In this document: piece after piece, positions 17,760-26,153 of the stretch | Layout: every line of letters starts with the position of its first letter | How positions within the stretch are numbered: position 1 is the stretch's first letter | Assembly (NCBI GenBank): GCA_964553405.1 | Contig: CAZKLS010000023.1 | Location: forward strand, 1-30,047 | Direction of reading: 5' to 3' | From: DATIRA01 sp964553405 | GTDB taxonomy: Bacteria > Pseudomonadota > Gammaproteobacteria > Steroidobacterales > Steroidobacteraceae | DNA length: 30,047 bases | Translations under genes and position numbers: made by a program | The notes under the pieces: generated by a model | Database searches by the model: none | Seen by the model: the letters and a program-made list of their open reading frames with translations, nothing else | What the model was told of the DNA's origin: nothing

Positions 17760-18289
17760 TGCGGGTGGACCAGTTCGACCCGGCGGTTCTGCGCATAGGC
17801 AGCCTCGTCGCTGCCCGGCACGGCCGGACGTTCCTCGCCGTAGCTGACCGTCGTGATCTGTCCTTCCGCGACGCCCTGCAGCATCAGCGCACGCCGCACC
17901 GTCTGCGCGCGACGCTCACCGAGCCCGATGTTGTACTCGCGGGAGCCACGTTCGTCGGTGTGCCCCTCGAGCCGGACCCGTGCGCTCGGATACTTGGCGA
18001 GGTAAGCGGCGTGCGCGGCGACGACGCTGACGTACTCGGGCGAGATCTCGCTGCTGTCGTAGTCGAAGTAGACGACGCTGCGCTCCTTCAGCGCCACGAG
18101 CGCCTGCTGCTGCGGCGTCAGCGCGACGCCCGCCGCGCCCGTTTCCGGGCCGATCGGGGCCGTAGCCGCGCCCGTCTCCGCGCCGCTGGTGGCCGGCCCC
18201 TGGTCGTCCGGCTTGGTCTGCTTGGGTTTCTGGCAGGCAGCGACGCCCAGCGCGAGCACCATCACCGCCACGACTCGCATCAGCTTCAT
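17756..18289 (-). CDS. pal: Peptidoglycan-associated lipoprotein Pal
   Basis: Outer-membrane lipoprotein that binds peptidoglycan and TolB. The product is 177 residues. The lipobox is VAAC after a hydrophobic stretch (MRVVAVMVLALG), with the lipidated cysteine at residue 19. A Pro/Ala/Gly/Thr-rich linker follows (about 25-60). The C-terminal OmpA-like domain carries VYFDYDSSEI and GHTDERGSREYNIGLGERRA, where Asp and Arg contact diaminopimelate. The start is ATG at 18289 with GGAG upstream; 56 bases separate it from tolB, the largest gap in this operon. It overlaps cpoB by four bases. Confidence 0.97.
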   Translation of the reverse strand: MKLMRVVAVMVLALGVAACQKPKQTKPDDQGPATSGAETGAATAPIGPETGAAGVALTPQQQALVALKERSVVYFDYDSSEISPEYVSVVAAHAAYLAKYPSARVRLEGHTDERGSREYNIGLGERRAQTVRRALMLQGVAEGQITTVSYGEERPAVPGSDEAAYAQNRRVELVHPQ

Positions 18290-18345
18290 ATCCGGGGACT
18301 CCTTCGAAAGTGCGCGCGTTGTACCACAAGCCCGAAGCCGGTTCA

Positions 18346-19659
18346 TCAGCGCGATGGATAAGGCGACCAGACCGGCTCGCGAACCTCGCTGCTCTCGGAC
18401 GAGAGCCGCTGCTGGAAGCGTCCGTCCGAGGACGCGACCGCCAGCGTGCCGCGCCCTCGCTCCATCGTCGCATAGATGATCGCGGCGCCGTTCGGCGCGT
18501 AGCTGGGAGACTCGTCCTGGCGCGCCTTGGTCAATACGCGCAGGCTGCGGTTCTCCAGGTTCATGATGCCGATCCGGTAGCCGCCGCCGTCGAGCGTCAC
18601 CATGGCGAGCTCACGGCCATCCGGCGAGAGCCGCGGCCGGGCATTGTAGCCGTTCGTGAACGTCACGCGTTCCGCCTTGCCGGGCTGCGCCACGCTGGCC
18701 CGGTAGATCTGCGGGCTGCCGGAGCGGTCCGAGGTGAAATAGATGCTGCGGCCGTCGCGCGACCACTCGGGCTCGGTGTCGATCGCGTCCTGGTTGGTGA
18801 GCCGGGTCAGCGACTGGGTCTGCAGCTCGAGGACGTAGATGTCGAGGTTGGCGTCCCTCGACAGCACGATCGCGAGCCGGCGCCCGTCCGGCGACCAGGC
18901 GGGCGCGCCGTTGATGCCCTGCCGGGCCGAGACCCGGCGCCGCTCGCCGGTCGCGAGCCGCTGCACGTAGATTTCCGAGCTCTTGTTCTCGAACGACACG
19001 TAGGCGAGGTCCTGTCCGTCGGGCGACCAGGCGGGCGACATGATCGGCTCCGAGGACTCGACGACCGTCCGCGGGGCGTATCCGTCGGCGTCCGCGACGA
19101 TCAGCTTGTAGCGCCGCGCGGGTGCGACGCCTTCCACCGCCACGTAGGCGATCCGCGTCGAGAAGGCGCCCGGAATCCCGGTCAGGCGCTCGAAGATCCT
19201 GTCGGCGATCCAGTGCGCGTTGGCCCGCAGTTCCGCGTCGCTGCTGGTCAGGCGCTCGGTCGCGAGCGCCTGACCGGTCTGCACGTTGTACAGCTCGTAG
19301 GTCACCACCGACCCGCCGGCCGCCGGCTCCACCCGGCCGACCACGATGAAATCCGAGCGCAGCAGGCGCCAGTCCGGGAAGCGGATCTCCTCGCCGCGGG
19401 TGGGGCGCTCGATCATGTCGCGCCGCTCCAGCGGCGCGAACCGCCCGCTCAGGCGCAGGTCGTTCGCGATCACTTCGGCCACGTCCGTCGCGGACTGGGT
19501 CGTCTGGCCGCCGAAAGGCACCACCGCGATCGGCACCGCGTCGCGGACGCCTTCGGTGATGTCGAGGCGCAACTGGGCCTCGGCCGGTCCCGCCAGCAGG
19601 CCCGATGCCGCCGCGGCGAGAGAGAGCATCCAGTTGCGGGTGATCGCCTTGTAGCCCAT
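18346..19659 (-). CDS. tolB: Tol-Pal system periplasmic protein TolB
   Basis: Periplasmic beta-propeller that binds Pal and the TolA C-terminal domain. The product is 437 residues. A signal peptide (MLSLAAAASGLLAGP, cleavage AEA-Q near residue 28) precedes an N-terminal domain (about 30-165; PIAVVPFGG, VIANDLRLSGRFAPL). Propeller repeats with the recurring W/L-SPDG motif follow (SPAWSPDGQDLAYVS, APAWSPDGRRLAIV, EPEWSRDGRSIYF, RPRLSPDGRELAMV). The start is ATG at 19659, seven bases after tolA; the open frame continues upstream but that part is not TolB-like. Confidence 0.97.
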   Translation of the reverse strand: MGYKAITRNWMLSLAAAASGLLAGPAEAQLRLDITEGVRDAVPIAVVPFGGQTTQSATDVAEVIANDLRLSGRFAPLERRDMIERPTRGEEIRFPDWRLLRSDFIVVGRVEPAAGGSVVTYELYNVQTGQALATERLTSSDAELRANAHWIADRIFERLTGIPGAFSTRIAYVAVEGVAPARRYKLIVADADGYAPRTVVESSEPIMSPAWSPDGQDLAYVSFENKSSEIYVQRLATGERRRVSARQGINGAPAWSPDGRRLAIVLSRDANLDIYVLELQTQSLTRLTNQDAIDTEPEWSRDGRSIYFTSDRSGSPQIYRASVAQPGKAERVTFTNGYNARPRLSPDGRELAMVTLDGGGYRIGIMNLENRSLRVLTKARQDESPSYAPNGAAIIYATMERGRGTLAVASSDGRFQQRLSSESSEVREPVWSPYPSR

Positions 19660-19666
19660 CGAGTTC

Positions 19667-20539
19667 CTACTCCCGTGGCTTGAAAACAATTTCGAGCTTG
19701 CGCTGGAACAACCTCGGGTCCGGCGGCGCCGGCAGCGGCGAGGAACGATACACGGCATTGGTGATCGATTCGCGCACCGCCTGGTCGCCGTTGCAGCGGC
19801 CGATGCGCACGTCGATCACCGTGCCGCCGGTGGCCTGGGTGACGTCGAGCACACACTCGAGCCCGGCCTGGGCCGAGGGCGGCCGGATCCAGTTGCGCTC
19901 TATGGTCTGCGTGAGCAGCATACGGTATTCGTCTGCCACGCCCGACTGCGCGATCGCGGTGGCCTCCTCCTCGGCCGCGAGCGCGGCCGCCAGCTGCGCC
20001 TCGCGCTCCGCCTTCAGCTTCGCCTCCCGCGCCGCTTTCTGCTCGGCTTCCTTCTTGCGCCGGGCCTCCTCCGCCTCGGCCTTGCGGCGCGCTTCTTCGG
20101 CCTCCGCCTTCTTTCGTTCCTCCTCGGCCGCCGCTTTGCGACGCGCCTCCTCTGCCGCGCGCTGCTGTTCGGCCTCCTCGGCCGCGCGCCGCTGGGCCGC
20201 CTGCCGCTCACGCAGCTCTTGTTCGAGGGCTTCCGCCTCTGCCCGGACGCGCTCCGCAGCGGCCGCTTCCTCGCGGGCCTTGACGCCAGGATCCTCCACG
20301 GGAGGCACGGTCTCGGGCACCGGGCGCGGCGCTTCCCGGACCGGCGCCTCCGACGGCCGGCCCTTCGAAGGCCTCGGCAGCTGGCTCGGGTCCACGATCA
20401 CGCCCTCGATCGCGAGCTGCTCGGGGGGCTGGGACGTCGTCCAGCGGATGGCCAGCCCGGCCAGCGTGGCCACCAGCAGCAGGTGCAGCAGCGCGGACCC
20501 GGCGAGCGGCCGCAGGTGCTCACGGAAGAAACCGGGCAT
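19667..20539 (-). CDS. tolA: Tol-Pal energy-coupling protein TolA
   Basis: Inner-membrane protein that spans the periplasm and transmits TolQR energy to TolB-Pal. The product is 290 residues. There is one membrane helix (about 14-32, SALLHLLLVATLAGLAI) and a proline-rich stretch (52-80). A long Ala/Glu/Arg/Lys helix (about 86-195) with short repeats such as AEAEEARRK is followed by the globular domain III (200-290). That domain contains a YRMLLTQTIERNWIRPPS segment and the TonB-like end LEIVFKPRE. Cys229 and Cys249 could form the conserved disulfide. It starts three bases after tolR. Confidence 0.95.
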   Translation of the reverse strand: MPGFFREHLRPLAGSALLHLLLVATLAGLAIRWTTSQPPEQLAIEGVIVDPSQLPRPSKGRPSEAPVREAPRPVPETVPPVEDPGVKAREEAAAAERVRAEAEALEQELRERQAAQRRAAEEAEQQRAAEEARRKAAAEEERKKAEAEEARRKAEAEEARRKKEAEQKAAREAKLKAEREAQLAAALAAEEEATAIAQSGVADEYRMLLTQTIERNWIRPPSAQAGLECVLDVTQATGGTVIDVRIGRCNGDQAVRESITNAVYRSSPLPAPPDPRLFQRKLEIVFKPRE

Positions 20540-20542
20540 CAG

Positions 20543-20983
20543 TCAGCGGCTTCCGGACCGGTCGGACTCCGGCTGTGCGGGTCGCGTCAGGAAACCGATC
20601 TTCCTGGCGCCGGCTTGCTGCAGTAGGACCATGCCCTGGACGACCCTCCCGTATTCGACGGAACTGTCTGCACTGACCACGACGGGCCTCGAGGGTTCCC
20701 GGCGCAGCGCCGCGGATGCGGCCTCGAGTATCTGGTCGTCGCTCTGCATCGCGTCCGGGTCGCCCAGGTTCAGCGACATCCGGCCGGCCCGGTCGATCTC
20801 GAGGATCAGCATCTCGAGATCCTCCTGGGGAATCGGCTCGGCCGGCGCCTCGGGCAGATCCACCTTGATGCCCTGGGTCAGCATCGGCGCAGTGACCATG
20901 AAGATCACGAGCAGCACCAGCATCACGTCGATGTAGGGCACGACGTTTATCTCGCCCATCAGCCGTCGGCCGCGGTTGCGCAT
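20543..20983 (-). CDS. tolR: Tol-Pal biopolymer transport protein TolR
   Basis: ExbD-like partner of TolQ in the proton channel. The product is 146 residues. A short cytoplasmic N-terminus (MRNRGRRLMGEINVVPYIDV) leads into a membrane helix (about 17-35) with the essential aspartate at residue 19. The periplasmic domain follows (IKVDLPEA, VVVSADSSVEYGRVVQGM). The ATG at 20983 has GAGGAGG seven bases upstream; a longer open frame upstream overlaps tolQ and is not real. Confidence 0.97.
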   Translation of the reverse strand: MRNRGRRLMGEINVVPYIDVMLVLLVIFMVTAPMLTQGIKVDLPEAPAEPIPQEDLEMLILEIDRAGRMSLNLGDPDAMQSDDQILEAASAALRREPSRPVVVSADSSVEYGRVVQGMVLLQQAGARKIGFLTRPAQPESDRSGSR

Positions 20984-20994
20984 GGCCTGCCTCC

Positions 20995-21672
20995 TCAGTC
21001 CCCGTCCACGCCGGCGTGGCGCTGCAGGATCGTCGAGAACTCCTCGACGAACGTGTCGTAGCGCAGCTCGAGGCGTCCGACCTGGTCGGCGTAGCGGTTG
21101 TAGGCCACCACGGCCGGGATCGCGGCGAACAGGCCCATCGCGGTTGCGATCAGCGCCTCGGCGATGGCGGGAGCCACCGTCGCGAGCGTCGCCTGCTGCA
21201 CGTTCCCGAGTCCCTGGAACGCGCTCATGATTCCCCACACGGTACCGAACAGGCCGACGTACGGGCTGGTCGACCCGATCGTCGCCAGCGTCGCGAGGTT
21301 CTGCTCGAGCCTGTCGGTCTCGCGCAGTTGCGCCACCTTCATGGCCCGGCGGGAGCCCTCGAGCAGCTGCGCGCCGCTGATTCCCCGCTGGTGACGCAGC
21401 CGGGAGAACTCCCGGAATCCCGCCACGAAGATACCGGCCATGCCGGTCGCGGTGTCGCGCTCCAGCGTGCGGTACAGGTCGGCGAGATCGCCTCCGGACC
21501 AGAACCGGTCCTCGAACTCCTCCGCATCCGCGCGGGCCTTCTTCAGCACCTTGCTCTTCTGCAGGATGATGGCCCAGGACAGGATCGAGGCCGCGACCAG
21601 CAGCGCCATGACCAGCTGCACGACCAGGCTCGCGTGGAGAATCAGGTAGAGCGCGGAGTGTTCGCCGAACAT
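20995..21672 (-). CDS. tolQ: Tol-Pal proton channel protein TolQ
   Basis: MotA/TolQ/ExbB-family inner-membrane protein that with TolR harvests the proton-motive force. The product is 225 residues. There are three membrane helices (about 14-37, 132-152, 167-191). Conserved segments are TIGSTSPYVGLFGTVWGIMSAF and ATVAPAIAEALIATAMGLFAAIPAV, which line the channel. The ATG at 21672 lies eight bases after ruvB. In many gammaproteobacteria ybgC precedes tolQ; it is missing here. Confidence 0.97.
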   Translation of the reverse strand: MFGEHSALYLILHASLVVQLVMALLVAASILSWAIILQKSKVLKKARADAEEFEDRFWSGGDLADLYRTLERDTATGMAGIFVAGFREFSRLRHQRGISGAQLLEGSRRAMKVAQLRETDRLEQNLATLATIGSTSPYVGLFGTVWGIMSAFQGLGNVQQATLATVAPAIAEALIATAMGLFAAIPAVVAYNRYADQVGRLELRYDTFVEEFSTILQRHAGVDGD

Positions 21673-21680
21673 CGGTTTCC

Positions 21681-22724
21681 TCAGCTGTCGAAGAGGCCCA
21701 TCGAGCCGGAGGCTTTCTCGAGCGCCGGCGGCGTGAGGCCGAAGTGCAGGTAGGCCTTGCGGGTCGCGACGCGGCCGCGGGCCGTGCGCATGATGAAGCC
21801 CTGCTGGATCAGGAACGGCTCGACGACGTCCTCGAGCGTGCCGCGCTCCTCGCCGAGCGCCGCCGAGAGACTGTCGACGCCGACCGGACCGCCCTCGAAC
21901 TTCTCGATGATCGCGAGCAGCAGGCGCCGGTCCATCGGATCGAACCCGAGCGGGTCGACGTCCAGCAGGCCGAGCGCCGCTTCGGCGACGACGTCCGTGA
22001 TCCGGCCCTCGGCCTTGACCTCGGCGTAGTCCCGGACTCGGCGCAGCAGCCGGTTCGCGATCCTGGGCGTGCCACGGGACCGTTCCGCGATGCGCGCGGC
22101 TCCGGCCTCGTCCGCCGGGACTCCGAGGATGCCGGCCGAACGCTCGACGATGCGCTGCAAGTCCTGCTGGCCGTAGAACTCGAGCCGCTGCACGATGCCG
22201 AAGCGGTCCCGCAGCGGAGAGGTCAACAGCCCCGCGCGCGTCGTCGCGCCGACCAGCGTGAACGGGGGCAGGTCGATCTTGATCGAGCGCGCCCCGGGCC
22301 CCTCGCCGATCAGGATGTCGAGCTGGAAGTCCTCGAGCGCCGGGTAGAGGATCTCCTCGACCACCGGGCTCAGCCGGTGGATCTCGTCCACGAACAGGAT
22401 GTCGCGCGGCTCGAGGTTCGTGAGCAGCGCCGCGAGGTCGCCCGGGCGCTCCAGCACCGGCCCGGAGGTCTGCTTGAGCCCGACGCCCAGCTCGTTCGCG
22501 ATCACGTGGGCCAGCGTGGTCTTGCCGAGGCCCGGCGGCCCGAAGATCAGCACGTGGTCGAGCGCGTCGCCCCGCTGCCGGGCCGCCTCGATGAACACCT
22601 CCATCTGCGCCTTCATCGCCGGCTGGCCCACGTACTCGGCCAGCGAGCGCGGTCGCACCGCGCGGTCGTAGGCCTCCTCCTCGCGCTGGCCCGTGGCTGA
22701 AACGACGCGGTCCTGTTCGATCAT
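21681..22724 (-). CDS. ruvB: Holliday junction branch-migration helicase RuvB
   Basis: Hexameric AAA+ motor that drives branch migration with RuvA. The product is 347 residues, the family length. Walker A is GPPGLGKTT (62-70), Walker B is FVDEIH (111-116) and sensor 1 lies in LVGATTRAGLLTSPLRDRFG with the arginine finger. The C-terminal winged helix ends in GRVATRKAYLHFGL. The ATG at 22724 follows ruvA by 19 bases and tolQ follows by eight. Confidence 0.98.
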   Translation of the reverse strand: MIEQDRVVSATGQREEEAYDRAVRPRSLAEYVGQPAMKAQMEVFIEAARQRGDALDHVLIFGPPGLGKTTLAHVIANELGVGLKQTSGPVLERPGDLAALLTNLEPRDILFVDEIHRLSPVVEEILYPALEDFQLDILIGEGPGARSIKIDLPPFTLVGATTRAGLLTSPLRDRFGIVQRLEFYGQQDLQRIVERSAGILGVPADEAGAARIAERSRGTPRIANRLLRRVRDYAEVKAEGRITDVVAEAALGLLDVDPLGFDPMDRRLLLAIIEKFEGGPVGVDSLSAALGEERGTLEDVVEPFLIQQGFIMRTARGRVATRKAYLHFGLTPPALEKASGSMGLFDS

Positions 22725-22743
22725 GGATATGCCGCCCGCCGTC

Positions 22744-23343
22744 TCAGCCCGCCGCCGCGCGCAGTGCGTGGCGGATCATCTCCTCCGTCGAGGTGACGGC
22801 GGAGTCCACTTTCTGCAGCAGCCGGGTCACCTCGGCGGGCTTGTAGCCCAGCGCGACCAGCGCGTTGTAGGCCTCGGCCTGCGGGTTCGCGACGATCACC
22901 CCGGACGCGCCCCGCGCCGGCGCGACTGTGGCGCCCGCCATCAGCTTGAGGCGATCGCGCATCTCGATCACCAGCCGCTCGGCCGTCTTGCGGCCGATGC
23001 CCGGAACGCGGGTCAGCGTCGCGACGTCCTCGCTCTCGACGCAACGGTGGAAGTCCGCCGCACTGATGCCGGAGAGGATCGCGAGCGCGATGCGCGGCCC
23101 GACGCCGGAGACCTTGATCAACTCCCGGAACAGCGCCCGCTCGCGCTCCGAACCGAACCCGAACAGCGTGTGGGCGTCCTCGCGCACGACCAGCTGGGTG
23201 TGCAGCGTGACCTCCGTGCCGACCGCGGGCAGGTCGTAAAAGGTGGACATCGGCGCTTCCACCTCGTAACCGACGCCGCCCACGTCGAGCGTGAGCTGCG
23301 GCGGGTGCTTCGCGACCAGGCGTCCGCGGAGGAAGCCGATCAC
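22744..23343 (-). CDS. ruvA: Holliday junction DNA-binding protein RuvA
   Basis: Tetramer that holds the four-way junction open for RuvB. The product is 199 residues. An OB-fold N-terminus (MIGFLRGRLVAKHPPQLTLDVGGVGYEV) is followed by tandem helix-hairpin-helix motifs (LIKVSGVGPRIALAIL near 76-90 and LTRVPGIGRKTAERLVIE near 110-127). A flexible alanine-rich linker and the RuvB-binding domain III complete it. The start is GTG at 23343, overlapping the ruvC stop as GTGA; the upstream open frame lies inside ruvC. Confidence 0.96.
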   Translation of the reverse strand: MIGFLRGRLVAKHPPQLTLDVGGVGYEVEAPMSTFYDLPAVGTEVTLHTQLVVREDAHTLFGFGSERERALFRELIKVSGVGPRIALAILSGISAADFHRCVESEDVATLTRVPGIGRKTAERLVIEMRDRLKLMAGATVAPARGASGVIVANPQAEAYNALVALGYKPAEVTRLLQKVDSAVTSTEEMIRHALRAAAG

Positions 23344-23849
23344 GAGCCCATCCCACGCGCCAACGCCCGGCCGGCGCAGGCGCGGGCCTGGCGCGAATAG
23401 GCGTGACACAGCGCGATGCCGATCGCGTCGGCCGCATCGGCGCCGATCTCGCCCTGCAGCTTGAGCAGCGTGCGCACCATCATCTGCACCTGCTCCTTCT
23501 GCGCGCCCCCCTGCCCGACGACGGCCAGCTTGACCTCGCGCGGCGCGTACTCGAAGACGAGTGGGTCGCCGGTGAACGCGGCGCAAAGGGCCGCGCCGCG
23601 TGCCTGCCCGAGTTTCAGGGCACTGTCGGCGTTGCGGTGCATGAAGACCCGCTCCACGGCGACCTCGGACGGCCGGTACTCGCTCATCAGCTCCAACACC
23701 CCGTCGAAGATCTGCCGCAGGCGCAGCGCAAACTCGCCGCCGCGGGTGCGGATCACGCCGCTCGCGACATAGCAGGCATTCCCGGCCGCCCAGTCCACGA
23801 CGCCGAAGCCGGTGACCTGGCTGCCCGGATCGAGCCCGAGGATGCGCAC
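23340..23849 (-). CDS. ruvC: Crossover junction endodeoxyribonuclease RuvC
   Basis: Dimeric nuclease that resolves Holliday junctions. The product is 169 residues from GTG at 23849 (protein MRILGLDPGSQVTGFGVVD). The catalytic acids are Asp7 (GLDPG), Glu66 (VAVERVF), Asp138 and Asp141 (GADAADAIGIA). The frame is open to a TTG at 23921, but the extra 24 residues are not family-like. No strong ribosome-binding site precedes the GTG. It heads the ruvCAB-tol-pal-que run; the usual upstream neighbour yebC is not here, and relA is divergent instead. Confidence 0.95.
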   Translation of the reverse strand: MRILGLDPGSQVTGFGVVDWAAGNACYVASGVIRTRGGEFALRLRQIFDGVLELMSEYRPSEVAVERVFMHRNADSALKLGQARGAALCAAFTGDPLVFEYAPREVKLAVVGQGGAQKEQVQMMVRTLLKLQGEIGADAADAIGIALCHAYSRQARACAGRALARGMGS

Positions 23850-24021
23850 GGCGTCGACGCGCGCGCCCAGGCCAGTCGCCTGCACGACGATCTTCCGACC
23901 GGCACGTTGGGAACTCGGCAAGAAATCACCCGGCGTAGCGCGCGCGAACCGCGGCGTATGATAGCGTCAATCGCCCTGGCCCGACATTCGGCCGCGTGAG
24001 CTCCGAAACCCTGCGCAGCCC
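23850..24021. promoter_or_regulatory. Divergent intergenic region between ruvC and relA
   Basis: These 172 bases must contain both promoters. Overlapping -10-like boxes are seen: TATGAT on the plus strand (23955-23960) and TATCAT on the minus strand (23956-23961). Each matches the consensus at 5 of 6 positions but lacks a good -35. Confidence 0.35.
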
Positions 24022-26136
24022 GTGAAGCCCGCCGAGATCAACCTCGCCGAACGTTCTGCCGAAGTGCGCGTCGCCGTGGACGCGCTGTTGGCGCTGGCGC
24101 CGGATCCGGCTCGCTCGACGGCGAGTGAACTCGCGGCGATGCTGGCCCAGCTGCAGGCGGACGACGTCACGTTGCTGGCCGGAATGCTGGTGCCACTGCT
24201 CGCGGCGGACGCCATCGACGACGCACGGGCCGCCGCGCTCTGCGGCGATCACCCGCTGCGGCTCGCGCGCGAGCTCGGTCGCGTCGGCGACAGCGGCCTG
24301 CCCGACGGCTGGAATCCCGGCGAGCACCTGAAGCCCGAGCAGGCCGAGGGGCTGCGCAAGCTGCTGCTCGCGCTCGCCTCCGACGTACGGCTGGTCCTGG
24401 TCCGGCTGGCGCTGCAGCTGGTGCGGCTGCGGGGACTCAAGCAGGCCGGCAGGCAAGAGCAGCGCGTCGCCGCGCTCGAGACCCAGGAAATCTATGCGCC
24501 GCTCGCCAGCCGCCTCGGCATCTGGCAGCTCAAGTGGGAGCTCGAGGACCTCGCGTTCAGGTACAGCCAGCCCGCCGAGTACAAGCGGATCGCGGGCTGG
24601 CTGCGCGTCAAGCGCGCGCAGCGCGAGAACTACATCGAGGACGTCAAGCGGCGGATCGCCGGACAGCTCGCCCGGGTCGGCATAACGGCCGAGATCAGCG
24701 GACGGCCGAAACACATCTACAGCATCTGGCGCAAGATGCAGCGCAAGGGACTCGCTTTCGAGCAGGTGATGGACGTGCTCGCGGTGCGGGTGATCGTCGG
24801 CAACGTCAGAGAATGCTACGCCGCGCTCGGCGTCGTGCACGGCCTGTGGCCGTACATACCGGGCGAGTTCGACGACTACATCGCGACGCCGAAGGAGAAC
24901 GACTACCGCTCGCTGCATACCGCGGTGATCGGTCCCGGCAAGTTCCCGCTGGAGATCCAGATCCGCACCCGCGAGATGCACGAGCACGCGGAGCTCGGCG
25001 TGGCCGCGCACTGGCAGTACAAGGAAGGGCGGCGTGCCGCCGCCGACTTCCGCCAGAAGATCGTCTGGCTGCGGCAGTTGCTGGAGCCATCGCAGCGCGC
25101 CGGCGGGGAATCGGACCTGCTCGACGGCCTGAAGGCGGAGTTGTTCGAGGATCGCGTCTACGCGCTCAGCCCGCGCGGCGAGGTCGTGGACCTGCCGCGC
25201 GGCGCGACGCCGCTCGATTTCGCGTACCACGTCCACACCAGCCTCGGCCACTGCTGCCGGGGCGCGCGGGTCAACGGCCGGATGGTACCGCTCGATCATA
25301 AGCTCGCGAACGGCGACACGGTCGAGATCATCGCCTCGAAGCAGCCGGGACCGAGCCGCGACTGGCTCGTGCCGCAGCTCGGCTATCTCGCCTCTGCACG
25401 AAACCGGGCCAAGGTGCGGAGCTGGTTCCGCAAGCAGGACAAGGGTCAGAACCGGGAACAGGGCCGCCAGATGCTGGAGCGCGAGCTCGACCGCCTCGGC
25501 GTACGTGCACCGCCGTTGCCGGAGATCCTCGATGAGCTGAAGCTCCCGAACGCCGAGGCGTTGCACCAGGGCCTCGGCGAGGGAGAGCTGACGCTCGCGC
25601 AGGTGGCCGGCGCGATCCAGCGCCGGCTGCACGAGCGGGAGCCGCCGAAGCCGCGCGGCGTGCCGGCCCGTCCCGCGCGGGAGCCGGGCGGCATGGTCGT
25701 CGACGGCGTCGGCGACCTGCTCAGCTCGATCGCGAAGTGCTGCCGCCCCGTTCCGCCGGAGCAGATCGCCGGCTACATCACGCTCGGCAGAGGCGTCAGC
25801 ATCCATCGCGCCGACTGCCCGAACCTGCTGCGCATGCGCGCCTCGCAGCCCCGGCGCGTGCTGAACGTGGACTGGGGCAAGGCGACGCCGGAGCGGACCT
25901 TCCCGGTCGCGATCGTGATCACCGCCTACGACAGGCGCGGCCTGGTGCGCGACGTGTCGGCCGTGCTCGCGGACGAGCGCATCAGTATCGAGGCGATGAA
26001 CACCGCGACCGACGCGACCGAGAACATCGCCCACCTGGACCTGACCGTGGGCGTGCACGGCCTCGACGAGCTGAGCCGGCTGCTGTCGCGGATCGCGGGC
26101 CTGCCCAACGTGCTGAGCGCCCGGCGCCGGGCCTGA
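24022..26136 (+). CDS. relA: (p)ppGpp synthetase RelA (synthetase-only type)
   Basis: Ribosome-associated enzyme that makes (p)ppGpp on uncharged tRNA. The product is 704 residues. The N-terminal pseudo-hydrolase region (to about 190) lacks the catalytic HDxxED. The synthetase domain (about 225-340) contains RPKHIYSIWRKMQRKG, and EFDD (282-285) is the ExDD motif of monofunctional RelA rather than the RxKD of bifunctional SpoT/Rel. HTAV and IQIRTREMHEHAELGVAAHW follow. The TGS domain (about 378-440), a helical region, a Cys-containing segment (IAKCCRPVP, GVSIHRADCPN) and a C-terminal ACT domain complete it. KENDYRSLHT has Asp where many homologues have Gly. The start is GTG at 24022, the first start in the frame, with a weak Shine-Dalgarno. 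A ribonuclease gene follows after 17 bases. Confidence 0.96.
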   Translation: MKPAEINLAERSAEVRVAVDALLALAPDPARSTASELAAMLAQLQADDVTLLAGMLVPLLAADAIDDARAAALCGDHPLRLARELGRVGDSGLPDGWNPGEHLKPEQAEGLRKLLLALASDVRLVLVRLALQLVRLRGLKQAGRQEQRVAALETQEIYAPLASRLGIWQLKWELEDLAFRYSQPAEYKRIAGWLRVKRAQRENYIEDVKRRIAGQLARVGITAEISGRPKHIYSIWRKMQRKGLAFEQVMDVLAVRVIVGNVRECYAALGVVHGLWPYIPGEFDDYIATPKENDYRSLHTAVIGPGKFPLEIQIRTREMHEHAELGVAAHWQYKEGRRAAADFRQKIVWLRQLLEPSQRAGGESDLLDGLKAELFEDRVYALSPRGEVVDLPRGATPLDFAYHVHTSLGHCCRGARVNGRMVPLDHKLANGDTVEIIASKQPGPSRDWLVPQLGYLASARNRAKVRSWFRKQDKGQNREQGRQMLERELDRLGVRAPPLPEILDELKLPNAEALHQGLGEGELTLAQVAGAIQRRLHEREPPKPRGVPARPAREPGGMVVDGVGDLLSSIAKCCRPVPPEQIAGYITLGRGVSIHRADCPNLLRMRASQPRRVLNVDWGKATPERTFPVAIVITAYDRRGLVRDVSAVLADERISIEAMNTATDATENIAHLDLTVGVHGLDELSRLLSRIAGLPNVLSARRRA

Positions 26137-26153
26137 GCGATGGAAGCATCACG

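Noticed and set aside
20043..20250. Low-complexity repeats in tolA as a separate repeat element
   Set aside because: They encode the normal Ala/Glu/Lys/Arg-rich helical domain II of TolA.
23926..26058. Long minus-strand open frame opposite relA
   Set aside because: Shadow of relA: composition is that of complemented GC-rich codons, and it also covers the ruvC-relA promoter region.
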